DNA of 64,000 bases from CAYRYU01 sp964428355 (GTDB lineage Bacteria; Muiribacteriota; Ozemobacteria; Ozemobacterales; Ozemobacteraceae): positions 1 through 64,000 of the forward strand of contig CAYRYU010000002.1 of the NCBI GenBank assembly GCA_964428355.1. Direction: 5' to 3'. A program made the translations under genes and the position numbers. The notes beneath the pieces were generated by a model. It did not search any database. It had not been told where the DNA came from and saw nothing but the letters and a program-made list of their open reading frames with translations. Below, one piece after another: positions 37,067-45,854 of this stretch; positions within the stretch are counted from its first letter, which is position 1, and each line of letters begins with the position of its first letter.

Positions 37067-38853
37067 AAAAGTCCGAGAAAATCCGGTTCAGCCTCAAGTT
37101 CAAGTTCATTCTCGGAATCGTTTCTCTCGTCGGACTGATCATCGCCCTCACCTCCGTCGAGACTTCGATCCGTGAGGTGACTCTGATAACCGAGAGCATG
37201 GACCGCTCGGGTCTTCTCCTCAGTTCGACCCTGGCGCTTGCCTGCCAGGATCCGATCGTTTCGAACGCTTTCGACGAGCTGATTCCGTACACCGAGCGGA
37301 TCATCAGCGGCGATGAGGACGTCAAGGAGATCACCATCATCGACCGGGACGGGAAATGTGTCGGGCACAGGCTCCGGGGAGAGGGGGAAAGCCTATTCAA
37401 CAAGGTCCTCCCCCCCGAGAAGACCAAAAAATACGAGAGCCTCGAGACCCGGACGAAATTTTCCGAGCCTGGGGGGAACACGGTCGAGTATGTCGCCCCC
37501 GTAAGGATCGGAGCCACCCCCTTCGGGACCGTCATCCTGCGCTACTCCCTCGACCGCCTCAATGCCACAGCCGCCGCAGCACGCAAGCGCGTTGCCCTGA
37601 TCTCGCTTGTTGCGCTCCTGGCCGGGATTGTCCTTTCGGTGCTGCTCGCGCACTTCATCACCTCGGGCCTCGATACCCTCGTGAAAGGAACACAGAACAT
37701 TTCGGCCGGGGACCTCACCTACCGGATCGCCATCCCCACCATGGACGAGATCGGGATGCTCGCTTCCCGGTTCAACGAGATGGTTTCCGCCCTGGAAGGA
37801 AACCGCCAGGACCTTGACCGCAAGATCTTCGAGATAGAGACCCTTTTCAAAGCCAGCCAGGCGATGAATTTCCAGAGCGACACCGAAAAACTGATCCGCC
37901 AGATCCTCGAGATGGCGAGCAAGGCGCTGAAATCGGAACGGGCTTCCATCATGATACTGACCGATCAGACCAACGAACTGGTCACGAAGATCGTCTTCGG
38001 AATCGATGAGAACGTCGGAGAACCGGTCAGCGTGGGGGTCACCCGGATCAAGATGGGGGAAGGGGTCGCCGGGATGGTCCTCAAGACCGGCCAGACCATC
38101 GTGGTCAACGAAGGATTCCAGGACCCCCTTTTCAAGAGCTTCGATTCCACGGCTTCATTCGAACAGAGCATCCGGAACCTCATCTCCGTCCCGCTCAAGA
38201 TACGGGAGCGGGTGACCGGGGTGATCAACATCGTCAACAAGATCGGGGGAACGGGTTTCGATTCGAACGACCAGCGGCTGATCGAAGCGCTTGCCCAGCA
38301 GGCTGCCATGGCCGTGGAACACGCCCGTCTGTATGAACTGGCGATCACCGACGGTCTCACGAGGCTTTACATCCACCGGTATTTCCAGGCCAGACTCGAA
38401 GAAGAGATCCTCCGCGCCAAGCGTTACCACACGATGGTTTCCCTCATCCTGTTCGACATCGATCATTTCAAGAAGTTCAATGACACCTACGGACACCAGC
38501 AGGGAGACATGGTCCTGATGGAAGTCGCCAGGCTGATCAAGCAGACGGTTCGCGACACCGTCGACATCCCGGCCAGGTACGGCGGCGAGGAGTTCACCAT
38601 CATCCTTCCCGAAACCGATGCTAAGGGCGCCCAGCTGGTGGCAGAGCGCCTCCGGAAGACCGTCGAGAGCCACGACTTTCCCGGCCAGGGCCAGACGCTT
38701 AAGGTGACCGTTTCGCTCGGAATCTCCTCATTCCCTGACCACGCCACGAGCAAGGCTTTGCTGATCAGGAAGGCCGATCTGGCCCTTTACACCTGCAAGA
38801 AAAAGGGACGCAACTGTTCCTCGGTCTACAACGAGACGATGCAGGAGATGTAG
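37063..38853 (+). CDS. Membrane sensor diguanylate cyclase (sensor-HAMP-GAF-GGDEF)
   Basis: 596 residues from GTG 37063. Two membrane helices (about 12-31 and 176-200) bracket a ~140-residue periplasmic sensor. HAMP (about 200-250, ending LASRFNEMVSAL) and GAF (about 265-420, SERASIMILTD) domains follow. The GGDEF domain has ITDGLTRLYIHRYFQ, DIDHFKKFNDTYGHQQGD and the active site ARYGGEEFTIILPET (GGEEF about 507). The usual inhibitory RxxD is absent; the residues there are DTVD. It should make c-di-GMP. It is translationally coupled to the upstream PhnD-like lipoprotein. Confidence 0.95.
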   Translation: MKKSEKIRFSLKFKFILGIVSLVGLIIALTSVETSIREVTLITESMDRSGLLLSSTLALACQDPIVSNAFDELIPYTERIISGDEDVKEITIIDRDGKCVGHRLRGEGESLFNKVLPPEKTKKYESLETRTKFSEPGGNTVEYVAPVRIGATPFGTVILRYSLDRLNATAAAARKRVALISLVALLAGIVLSVLLAHFITSGLDTLVKGTQNISAGDLTYRIAIPTMDEIGMLASRFNEMVSALEGNRQDLDRKIFEIETLFKASQAMNFQSDTEKLIRQILEMASKALKSERASIMILTDQTNELVTKIVFGIDENVGEPVSVGVTRIKMGEGVAGMVLKTGQTIVVNEGFQDPLFKSFDSTASFEQSIRNLISVPLKIRERVTGVINIVNKIGGTGFDSNDQRLIEALAQQAAMAVEHARLYELAITDGLTRLYIHRYFQARLEEEILRAKRYHTMVSLILFDIDHFKKFNDTYGHQQGDMVLMEVARLIKQTVRDTVDIPARYGGEEFTIILPETDAKGAQLVAERLRKTVESHDFPGQGQTLKVTVSLGISSFPDHATSKALLIRKADLALYTCKKKGRNCSSVYNETMQEM

Positions 38854-38883
38854 GCTGCGGCCCCAGGGCCCGGCCCCTTTCCG

Positions 38884-40029
38884 ATGACTGATTCCCCCCT
38901 TCCTGAAAGCGTCATTTCCATCGGAATGGCGGATTTGCCGGCTTTTTTCGCCGTTCCGGAGGGTCTTCCGCCGGCACCCTCCATCGGGACGCTGTTTCCC
39001 TGCCACAAGGTCGGACCAGCCGCTTCCCCGCTCGTAACTGGGCTCCGGATTGGGGGGGTCACCATCCCGAACAACCTGATCCTCGCTCCGATGGCTGGTG
39101 TCACCGATGGCCCCTTCCGGATAATCTGCTCCACTCTCGGTGCGGGTTTGACCGTTTCCGAGCTGGTCAGCGCGAAAGCTCTCTGCATGGGCTCATCCCA
39201 AAGCCTCGACATGATCAGGATTCCGGGGCACCCACGACCGTACTCCGTCCAGATCTTCGGGAGCGAACCCGATTCGATGGCCCGGGCGGCCGCGATCGTG
39301 GAATCGCTAGGGATCTGCGACATGATAGACATCAACATGGGTTGCCCGGTTGCCAAGGTCATCAAGACCGGCGCGGGAGTGGCGTTGATGCGCAACCCGC
39401 AACTGGCGGAAAAGATTCTCAGGAGCGTGGTTTCCGCGGTTTCGGTGCCGGTGACCGTCAAGACCCGCCTGGGCTGGAGCCCCCGCACCATCACCGTGAG
39501 GGATTTCGTAAAACGTATGGTCGACGGGGGCGCAGCCGCGGTAACGGTCCATGCGAGAACGAAGGAGGACGGGTACGGAGGAAGCGCCCGTTGGGAGCAT
39601 ATGACGGGCCTTTCCGAGGTTACCGGCCCTGTGCCTTTGATCGCGAACGGCGATATCCACTGCATCGGGGATCTTTCGAGACTCGCGGAGGTTTCCGGCT
39701 GCCGGGGTTTCATGATCGGGCGCGGGGCGGTCGGAAAACCCTGGATATTCCAAGAGCTGCTTGGAAACCCCCTCCCGATCGAGCCGGCCTCCCGGTTCGC
39801 CATTTTCCGTCGACACCTTCTCGAGATGTTGATGGAACATGGCGCGAAAGGAACCCCCCTGTTCCGCGTGCACCTTTTCAACTACCTGCGGAACCACCCC
39901 TTCGCTTCACAGATGAGAGGCCGCCTGTGCAACGAGTATGATCCCAGGGTCGTCCTCGGGGTCGGACGGGAGTTTTTCCTGGGGGGCACCGACTCCCCCG
40001 GGGTACCTTCTCCTTTCCGTTCCGAATGA
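38884..40029 (+). CDS. dusB: tRNA-dihydrouridine synthase (DusB type)
   Basis: 381 residues including an unusual ~55-residue N-terminal extension. The FMN-binding barrel is clear: NNLILAPMAGVTDGPFR, SELVSAKALCMG, IDINMGCPVAKVIKTGAG (catalytic Cys), VTVHARTKEDGYGG, ANGDIHCIGDL and GFMIGRGAVGKPW. It reduces uridine in tRNA. ATG 38884 has no strong ribosome-binding site. A 30-base gap follows the cyclase gene. Confidence 0.93.
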   Translation: MTDSPLPESVISIGMADLPAFFAVPEGLPPAPSIGTLFPCHKVGPAASPLVTGLRIGGVTIPNNLILAPMAGVTDGPFRIICSTLGAGLTVSELVSAKALCMGSSQSLDMIRIPGHPRPYSVQIFGSEPDSMARAAAIVESLGICDMIDINMGCPVAKVIKTGAGVALMRNPQLAEKILRSVVSAVSVPVTVKTRLGWSPRTITVRDFVKRMVDGGAAAVTVHARTKEDGYGGSARWEHMTGLSEVTGPVPLIANGDIHCIGDLSRLAEVSGCRGFMIGRGAVGKPWIFQELLGNPLPIEPASRFAIFRRHLLEMLMEHGAKGTPLFRVHLFNYLRNHPFASQMRGRLCNEYDPRVVLGVGREFFLGGTDSPGVPSPFRSE

Positions 40030-40045
40030 AGAGTTCGGGGCATCG

Positions 40046-40074
40046 TTGACACTCCTGTGGGGTGATGCTAGGAT
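40046..40074 (+). promoter_or_regulatory. Strong sigma-70 promoter of the cNBD-MCP/hfq unit
   Basis: TTGACA (40046-40051), 17 bases, TAGGAT (40069-40074). Predicted start near 40081, about 78 bases before the ATG at 40159. Confidence 0.8.
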
Positions 40075-40158
40075 GATCGATCCAAGGTGTAAAAGCCTGG
40101 GAGGGGTTTCTATTCCGAAATCTTCTGGAGCACGAGACAATCCTGATGGCCCGGCCCA

Positions 40159-40842
40159 ATGTCCGAGATTGACAAGATCCAGTTCCTTCGGCAGGTTCCG
40201 CTTTTCCGAAGCCTGAACGACAAGGCTCTGCTCGACCTCGCTTCGATCGCGGTCGAACAGACCTTCGCCGCCAAAACGACGGTGTTCAAGAAAGGCGATC
40301 CCGGAGATGCGCTCTACATAGTAAAATCAGGGAAGGTCAACATCCTGATTCCATCTCCGACCGGAGTCGATACCGTTATCGCCACCCTGGGCAAGGACAT
40401 GGTCATCGGGGACATGGCCGTCATCGACGATCAGCCGCGTTCCGCCTCGGTCGCGACGGTGGCGGAAACGACCTTCTTCGTCATCACCAAGACCGACTTC
40501 AAGGCACTCCTCGGAAGCACACCCGAAATCGCGTTTCAGATCCTGAGAATGATCACCGAAAGGCTTCGGGCGACCAATGCCTCGCTCAAGGAACTCGAGG
40601 GCAGCGCGAAGCAGATGGAGGACGTCATCCGCGTCATCTCGAAGATCGCCCGCAAGAGCAATCTGCTATCCCTGAACGCTTCGATCGAGGCGGCGCGTGT
40701 CGGTGACGCCGGGCGGGCATTCATGGTCGTCGCCAACGAAATGAAAAAGCTCGCCGAAGACAGCGCTCAGGAAGCCCAGAAGATCGACAAACTGCTGCAG
40801 ACGCTGCAGACAAAGACCCGCGCTCTCGCGATGATGAAGTAG
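40159..40842 (+). CDS. Soluble cNMP-binding domain fused to MCP signalling tip
   Basis: 227 residues, no membrane segment. Residues ~8-125 are a cyclic-nucleotide-binding (CRP-like) barrel: LFRSLNDKALLDLASIAVEQ, KKGDPGDALYIVKSGKVNIL and a phosphate-binding loop IGDMAVIDDQPRSASVAT that keeps the Arg. Residues ~150-215 are a miniature chemoreceptor hairpin: SNLLSLNASIEAARVGDAG then RAFMVVANEMKKLAEDSAQ, the CheA/CheW-contacting tip. There is no DNA-binding helix-turn-helix and no HAMP. It may couple a nucleotide signal to a chemosensory array, or be a signalling decoy. It lies 29 bases upstream of hfq with its own promoter. Confidence 0.9.
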   Translation: MSEIDKIQFLRQVPLFRSLNDKALLDLASIAVEQTFAAKTTVFKKGDPGDALYIVKSGKVNILIPSPTGVDTVIATLGKDMVIGDMAVIDDQPRSASVATVAETTFFVITKTDFKALLGSTPEIAFQILRMITERLRATNASLKELEGSAKQMEDVIRVISKIARKSNLLSLNASIEAARVGDAGRAFMVVANEMKKLAEDSAQEAQKIDKLLQTLQTKTRALAMMK

Positions 40843-40871
40843 ACTCAGCGAGGGAAAAGCAAGGAGGATTC

Positions 40872-41228
40872 ATGTCCCAGTACAAGTCCCAGATCCAGAA
40901 CCTGTTCCTCTCCACTGTCCGCAAGAAGCATATCCCGGTCGAGGTGGTCATGAACACCGGCACCAGCCTCAGGGGAAAGGTTAAGGGGTACGACCAGTTT
41001 TCCATCACCCTTACCTTCAAGGGCAAGGTGGAGGTGGTGTACAAGTCCGCCATTCTCTTCATTTCCGCCCTCGCCAGGCCCCAATTCTCTCGCCCGCCCC
41101 GCGGTCCGGCCCGTTCCACCCGGGAACCGCCCCGCGACGCCGCCCGACCCCGCCCCCCGGTGAGAAGACGCCCGGACTCGGAACCGGAGCATGATCCTCC
41201 CCCGCCCCGGAAGATGATCATCAAATAG
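40872..41228 (+). CDS. hfq: RNA chaperone Hfq with Pro/Arg-rich tail
   Basis: 118 residues. The Sm core (about 1-67) reads NLFLSTVRKKHIPVEVVMN, GTSLRGKVKGYDQFSITL and VVYKSAILFI. The last motif, matched to YKHAI in proteobacterial Hfq, has Ser for His, a residue in the U-binding proximal pocket. The C-terminal ~50 residues are an unusual disordered tail of Pro, Arg and Asp. ATG 40872 follows AAGGAGG. Probably co-transcribed with the cNBD-MCP gene. Confidence 0.9.
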   Translation: MSQYKSQIQNLFLSTVRKKHIPVEVVMNTGTSLRGKVKGYDQFSITLTFKGKVEVVYKSAILFISALARPQFSRPPRGPARSTREPPRDAARPRPPVRRRPDSEPEHDPPPPRKMIIK

Positions 41229-41301
41229 GTTCGCGCGGGCCCAAGACGATCGATCGAAAAGAATCCGGGGCGAACCCGGAAAAATCAAACGGAGGTTGTA
41301 G

Positions 41302-41781
41302 ATGAAAAGATTTCTTCCCCTTGCTCTTGTGGTGACGTTCTGCCTGGTCCTCGCGGTTTCCTGCGAGGCTGGTGGATATTCCAAACAGAACCACACCATT
41401 TTCCTCGACGGAAAGGTCAAGGTCCGGTTCGACCAGATCGTGATCGGTTGGACAAGGTCCCATCAGATTCTCGACCGTATCCATTACAAAATGACCTGCC
41501 TGGCGGGAAAAGCCGTCCTCGTCAAGGTCGAATACCTCGACAAGGCGGAAGGAAAGGAAGCAGCGAGATGGGCGGATACTCCTGCCCAGGGTCTCGATTT
41601 TTCAGCGATAACCCATCACATGGACAAGCAGCACCGGGTCTCCATCTCCAAAACCCTTCATCCCCAGGTGACCCCGTTCGACATGGACTCGGCCAAGGTC
41701 TGTTTCCATATCGATGCGGCGGGACGGCATTACAAGGTTTTCTGGCTTCCCAAGAAGGGTGATGTCTACGCCATCTGGTAA
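41302..41781 (+). CDS. Small exported protein, likely lipoprotein
   Basis: 159 residues. Signal with lipobox-like VLAVSC near residue 21. The mature part has HTIFLDGKVKVRFDQIVIGW, several His residues (THHMDKQHRVSISKTLHP) and KVFWLPKKGDVYAIW at the end. No family recognised. RBS GGAGGTTG. It ends at an intrinsic terminator and closes the hfq unit. Confidence 0.7.
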   Translation: MKRFLPLALVVTFCLVLAVSCEAGGYSKQNHTIFLDGKVKVRFDQIVIGWTRSHQILDRIHYKMTCLAGKAVLVKVEYLDKAEGKEAARWADTPAQGLDFSAITHHMDKQHRVSISKTLHPQVTPFDMDSAKVCFHIDAAGRHYKVFWLPKKGDVYAIW

Positions 41782-41804
41782 ACTCCACCCCAGATAGCAT
41801 GGTC

Positions 41805-41840
41805 CGAAAGAGCCCCGGGAAATCCCGGGGTTCTTTTTTT
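41805..41840 (+). terminator. Intrinsic terminator after the lipoprotein gene
   Basis: CCCCGGGA (41813-41820) pairs with TCCCGGGG (41823-41830), followed by TTCTTTTTTT. Confidence 0.9.
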
Positions 41841-41879
41841 CCGGTTTTTTTTCGACCTAATGCTAGGTGGGGGAATCAA

Positions 41880-41977
41880 TGCCACCGAGGCACGGAGGCA
41901 CAGAGACGAATAGGGGATTATGGGAATTGCTCCCAACCTTCCCCTTTCCATCTCCGTGTCTCGGTGACTCCGTGGCA
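41880..41977. repeat. Dispersed imperfect inverted-repeat element
   Basis: The left arm TGCCACCGAGGCACGGAGGC (continuing ACAGAG, from 41880) is complementary, with mismatches, to the right arm ending GTCTCGGTGACTCCGTGGCA (41958-41977). Both arms consist of near-tandem 8-9 base units of the GGCACGGA kind. Similar stretches are dispersed in many genomes as non-coding repeats or MITE-like elements. It lies in the ~310-base gap upstream of the zinc-ribbon gene. Confidence 0.65.
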
Positions 41978-42094
41978 AGCCTCATCAGTTATCTTGCGTC
42001 AGACTCAATCTTTTCGGGAATCCTTCTTTTCCGGACATTATCGATTTTCTTTTTCCTGCCGATAGGAATCGGGAAATTCCTTGGGAGGGCTCCT

Positions 42095-42979
42095 ATGGCT
42101 GCGAAATGTCCGAAATGCCAGGCACCGATCGGTCCCGTTGTCGGGGAATGTCGGGCTTGCGGGTTTGTACGCCTCAACAACTGCCCGGTATGCGGAAAGG
42201 GAAACTTCCACCTCGCCCAGTATTGCGGAGGATGCGGAGCAGGCCTGACTTTCGGCGCTACCTTCCGGAAGAACTTCCGGCAGATTTTTACCGACGAGAC
42301 CCGGGCCAGGCTCAAGAATGTGGCCGCGGGCCTGGCTTTTGGGGGTGTCCTTTCCTTCTTCGCCTTCGGAAACCTGGGGATGATGAGCACGCGGAATTCC
42401 CATTCCCAGCCGGAGGTCTTCACCTCCCAGGTCCCCCGGACGGCCCTGACCGTTCCGGGAAAGAATGCCTTGAGCCGTTTCGAGGCCTTTCTGGAAGGCG
42501 AGGACTTCGATCGGGATGCCGAAGCGCGGGATATCGTAAATTTCGGCACGATCGTGGCCGAATCCTTCGGCCCCTATCTCCCCGACAGTCTCGGATTCGG
42601 GAACTCCGGCACAGGTGACATTCCCGCCATGGTCCAGTCGCTCAACCCCTGCCGTGCCGCGCCCGATGATTCCAGGATCTCGCGGGCAGACCTGGCCCTG
42701 TTCCTGTTTCGGATCGCGAACGACATCTTCGGGGTAATGCCCCCCACTCATCCGACCTTCTCATTCCGGGACGTCCCCCGGTACCATTTTCTCAATATCC
42801 CCATCGAGACCCTGGAATCGCTTGGGCTGAAGATCTCGCGGGACCCACAATGTTTCGGGCCCGACGATAGGCTTTCCCTCGCGCTCACCGCGGACATCTC
42901 CCGCCGCTACATTCAGCTGCTGGAAGGCCGCCTGAAGAACCGCCTGTTCAAGTCGCTTTCCCCGAAAGGTTCTTCCTGA
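42095..42979 (+). CDS. Zinc-ribbon membrane protein with SLH-like domain
   Basis: 294 residues from ATG 42095 (GGGAGGG upstream). Two N-terminal zinc ribbons (CPKCQAPIG, CRACGF, CPVCGKGNF, CGGCGAG; 5-50) precede a hydrophobic segment (VAAGLAFGGVLSFFAFG). An exported part follows. The segment ISRADLALFLFRIANDIFG, then FSFRDVPRYHFLNIPIETLE, has the shape of an S-layer homology domain. The orientation (ribbons inside, SLH-like outside) is inferred. Function unknown. Confidence 0.7.
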   Translation: MAAKCPKCQAPIGPVVGECRACGFVRLNNCPVCGKGNFHLAQYCGGCGAGLTFGATFRKNFRQIFTDETRARLKNVAAGLAFGGVLSFFAFGNLGMMSTRNSHSQPEVFTSQVPRTALTVPGKNALSRFEAFLEGEDFDRDAEARDIVNFGTIVAESFGPYLPDSLGFGNSGTGDIPAMVQSLNPCRAAPDDSRISRADLALFLFRIANDIFGVMPPTHPTFSFRDVPRYHFLNIPIETLESLGLKISRDPQCFGPDDRLSLALTADISRRYIQLLEGRLKNRLFKSLSPKGSS

Positions 42980-43181
42980 GGTCGTCTTCCTGAGGTCGCT
43001 TCCTCCGACATTCGGGGGGAAACTCGAACCCTCTCTTTCATTGTCATTGCCCTGAAGGCCCCACGCTCCAAAGTCATGGCAGGGGCAGGGGGAAACCTAA
43101 CCAGGAATCCCGGGCCATCTGCGGTCGATTCTTCGGTGGAAACAAGGCAACGAAAGTCGGTTTCACGAAAGCTTGCCCCGC

Positions 43182-43257
43182 AGGCAGCTGGTGACATTTC
43201 AGGTCACATGTGACCTGCCAGGTCCATTGTGACCCGCGAGGTCGAAGGTTACCTTCG
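43182..43257. repeat. Four tandem 19-bp palindromic units
   Basis: Contiguous 19-mers start at 43182, 43201, 43220 and 43239: AGGCAGCTGGTGACATTTC, AGGTCACATGTGACCTGCC, AGGTCCATTGTGACCCGCG, AGGTCGAAGGTTACCTTCG. Unit 2 contains a perfect 16-bp palindrome and unit 4 a perfect 15-base one. The array lies between two convergent genes in a 363-base gap that otherwise holds nothing recognisable. Confidence 0.75.
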
Positions 43258-43342
43258 GTCGATGGGCAGGGAAACTACGCCCGGTCGCTTCAAGAACGCC
43301 CCTGACCGGTGGGACGGTCTGCCCAATCCGGGAAGAAGGGAC

Positions 43343-45712
43343 TCACTGGAAACTGTCGCGGAAGTTGCCTTTGGGTTGGGTGACGACTCCGGGTTCATGG
43401 CCGGCGGGAAGGCTGTCCTCATCGACGGCTTCCGCATTTGCCCAGGATTCATCATCATCCTCTTCTTCGTCATCCTGAGCCCCACCCTGGGCGCTGGCTG
43501 CGCCGGCGGGTTTCCGGTAGTCGACCTGGAAGAAATCCGGGTCGGGGGCGAAATCGGAAGCGGGGGTATCCGCGCTCAGGCCGCCCGGAAACTCCTGCCC
43601 GTCATCTTCGCTCGAGGAATAGCCTCCGCCTCCGCCGGAATGGTAGGGGCATTCCCCCTGGGGGATGGCTTCCCAGGGATAGACCTGCTGTGAGACCATG
43701 TTTCCGGGGCAGGCTTTGCTGGCGGGTTTGCCGCTTCCTATGCAGAACCGGATCCGGCTTCCACCGTCGGGCACCGCGAAATCGCTCGGAGGAACGTCTT
43801 TCAGCACTTTTTCCATGAACTCGTGCCATACCGGACAACAGACGGTTCCACCGGCTTTTTTCGGACCGAGGGACTTGGGCATGTCGTAACCGAACTGGAC
43901 GATCGTCACCAGCTCCGGCGTGAACCCGTTGAACCATGCATCGATGTAATCGTTCGTCGTTCCGGTTTTTCCCGCGACCGCCCGGCCGGGGATCTTGGCC
44001 CGGGTCCCGGTTCCACGTTCGACCGCGTTCCGAAGCATATCGACCAGCATGGCTGCGTGGACCGCTTTCATGACTTCCTTGGCGTGGGGAATGCTCTCCT
44101 CGAGAAGGTTGCCGTCCCGGTCCTCGATCTTGGTAATGGCGACCGGAGGGACATAGATGCCCTGGTTGGCGAAGACCGCGTAGGCGGAGCCCATTTCCAG
44201 GGGGGTGAAGTTCCCCGAACCCAGCGCCAATGAAAGATTGGGCTCCATTGGGGCTGTGATACCCAATTTCCGGGCGAAACGGATCACTTTCGCCGGACTC
44301 ACCTTGTCGATCAGCCGGACCGCGGGAACGTTGTAGCTGTTCTGGATGGCTTTCACGAGAGTGATCGGACCATGGAACTTGAGATCATAGTTTTTTGGAG
44401 ACCACACCTTGTGGGACCAGGGATTTGTGTAGCTGATGGGTTCGTCCACGATGAAATCTCCGGGCAACGCCCCGTTTTCGATCGCGGTTCCGTAGACGAA
44501 GGGCTTGAAAGAGGACCCTGGTTGCCGGTAAGCCTGTGAGACACGGTTGAACTGGGAACGCTCGAAATTCCGCCCTCCGTACATGGCCTTTATGTGGCCG
44601 GTTCTGACCTCGAGACATACGAGGGACCCGTTCATGTCGGGCTCCTTTTCGGGAGGCCGGGATTTCATGATATCGGCGTTTTCCATGGCCTGTTCGGCAT
44701 ACTTCTGCCATTCCAGGTCGAGGGACGTGTAGATTTTTAGACCACCGTTGTAAACAAGGTTCGGACCGTATTTCTCGAGCAGGATGTCCCTGACGTAGGT
44801 GACAAAGTAGGGGGCTTCCATGATCTCGGTCCGCTCGGTCGCCAACTTGAGGGTATCCTTCTTGGCATTCTCGTAATCCGCGGGTGAGATGAACCCCAGC
44901 TCCACCATTTTCGACAATACCAGATCCCGCCTTTGCCGGTTGCCTTCGGGGTTCTTGAATGGGGAAAAGGCCACGGGACTCTTGGGAATTCCTGCGAGAG
45001 TGGCACATTCGAGCAGGTTGAGCTCGTCCGCCTTTTTGTTGAAATAGATCTGGGCTGCGGCATCCAGACCGTAAGCGCCGTGGCCGAAGTAGATCTCGTT
45101 CAGATAGAGGGTGAGAATCTCCTCTTTCGAATACTTCCTTTCGAGCTGGAAAGCCATCATAGCCTCGATGGCCTTGCGTTTGAAGGACTTCTCGCTGCTG
45201 AGAAAGGCGTTCTTCACGAGTTGCTGGGTCAGAGTCGACGCGCCCTGGACGATCTTTCCGGCCTGGAAGTTCTTGACCATGGCACGGGCAATACCCACCA
45301 CATCGATTCCGTAATGCTGGTAGAAACGTTCATCCTCGATGGCCACTACGGCCTGGCGCATCAACTTGGGGATCTCGTTCGCCGCCAGGATCCGAGTCCG
45401 GTTCTCTTCGGCATGCAGTTTGGCGAGCAACCGCCCCTTGCAATCGAAAACCTGGGAAGTCAGATTGGGTCGATAAGACCGGTCGGAAACGATAGGAATC
45501 TGCTCGGAGAATCCCTTCACTATTCCAACGATTGCTCCGGTCACCACAACAACGAGAATGACCGTGAGGGCAAATCCGACCTTGAAAAGGAACCACAGCC
45601 AGGTGATGATCCGTTGCGTGACGGTTACCTGTTCCTCTTCCTCCTGCTCACCGGCCTGTTCATCTTCGGCGACCTGGTCTTCAGGAATCTCCTGGTCATC
45701 GAAAAAAATCAT
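43343..45712 (-). CDS. mrcA: Class A penicillin-binding protein (PBP1A type)
   Basis: 789 residues from ATG 45712 (AGGAAGG upstream; the GTG at 45718 is too close). Bifunctional peptidoglycan glycosyltransferase/transpeptidase. An acidic cytoplasmic tail (about 1-33) and a membrane helix lead to the GT51 domain: EDERFYQHYGID, GASTLTQQLVKN, KYSKEEILTLYLNEIYFG. The transpeptidase domain has QPGSSFKPFVYG (SxxK), NSYN and GKTGTTND. The C-terminal ~120 residues are Gly/Ser/Asp-rich. Divergent from the second FolC. Confidence 0.96.
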   Translation of the reverse strand: MIFFDDQEIPEDQVAEDEQAGEQEEEEQVTVTQRIITWLWFLFKVGFALTVILVVVVTGAIVGIVKGFSEQIPIVSDRSYRPNLTSQVFDCKGRLLAKLHAEENRTRILAANEIPKLMRQAVVAIEDERFYQHYGIDVVGIARAMVKNFQAGKIVQGASTLTQQLVKNAFLSSEKSFKRKAIEAMMAFQLERKYSKEEILTLYLNEIYFGHGAYGLDAAAQIYFNKKADELNLLECATLAGIPKSPVAFSPFKNPEGNRQRRDLVLSKMVELGFISPADYENAKKDTLKLATERTEIMEAPYFVTYVRDILLEKYGPNLVYNGGLKIYTSLDLEWQKYAEQAMENADIMKSRPPEKEPDMNGSLVCLEVRTGHIKAMYGGRNFERSQFNRVSQAYRQPGSSFKPFVYGTAIENGALPGDFIVDEPISYTNPWSHKVWSPKNYDLKFHGPITLVKAIQNSYNVPAVRLIDKVSPAKVIRFARKLGITAPMEPNLSLALGSGNFTPLEMGSAYAVFANQGIYVPPVAITKIEDRDGNLLEESIPHAKEVMKAVHAAMLVDMLRNAVERGTGTRAKIPGRAVAGKTGTTNDYIDAWFNGFTPELVTIVQFGYDMPKSLGPKKAGGTVCCPVWHEFMEKVLKDVPPSDFAVPDGGSRIRFCIGSGKPASKACPGNMVSQQVYPWEAIPQGECPYHSGGGGGYSSSEDDGQEFPGGLSADTPASDFAPDPDFFQVDYRKPAGAASAQGGAQDDEEEDDDESWANAEAVDEDSLPAGHEPGVVTQPKGNFRDSFQ

Positions 45713-45854
45713 ATGCACACCTTCCTGAAAAACTAGAGTACATTATCCCATCGGCATTTTCAATGGCCTTCCAAAGCGCCAAAGAGCCCCGGGTGCTTCC
45801 CTTTGTAACCGAAATCTGCTATATTGGCGCCTTGTCGGAAACTGGACACGCAAG

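Noticed and set aside
43182..43257. CRISPR array
   Set aside because: Units are contiguous 19-mers without spacers and there are no cas genes.
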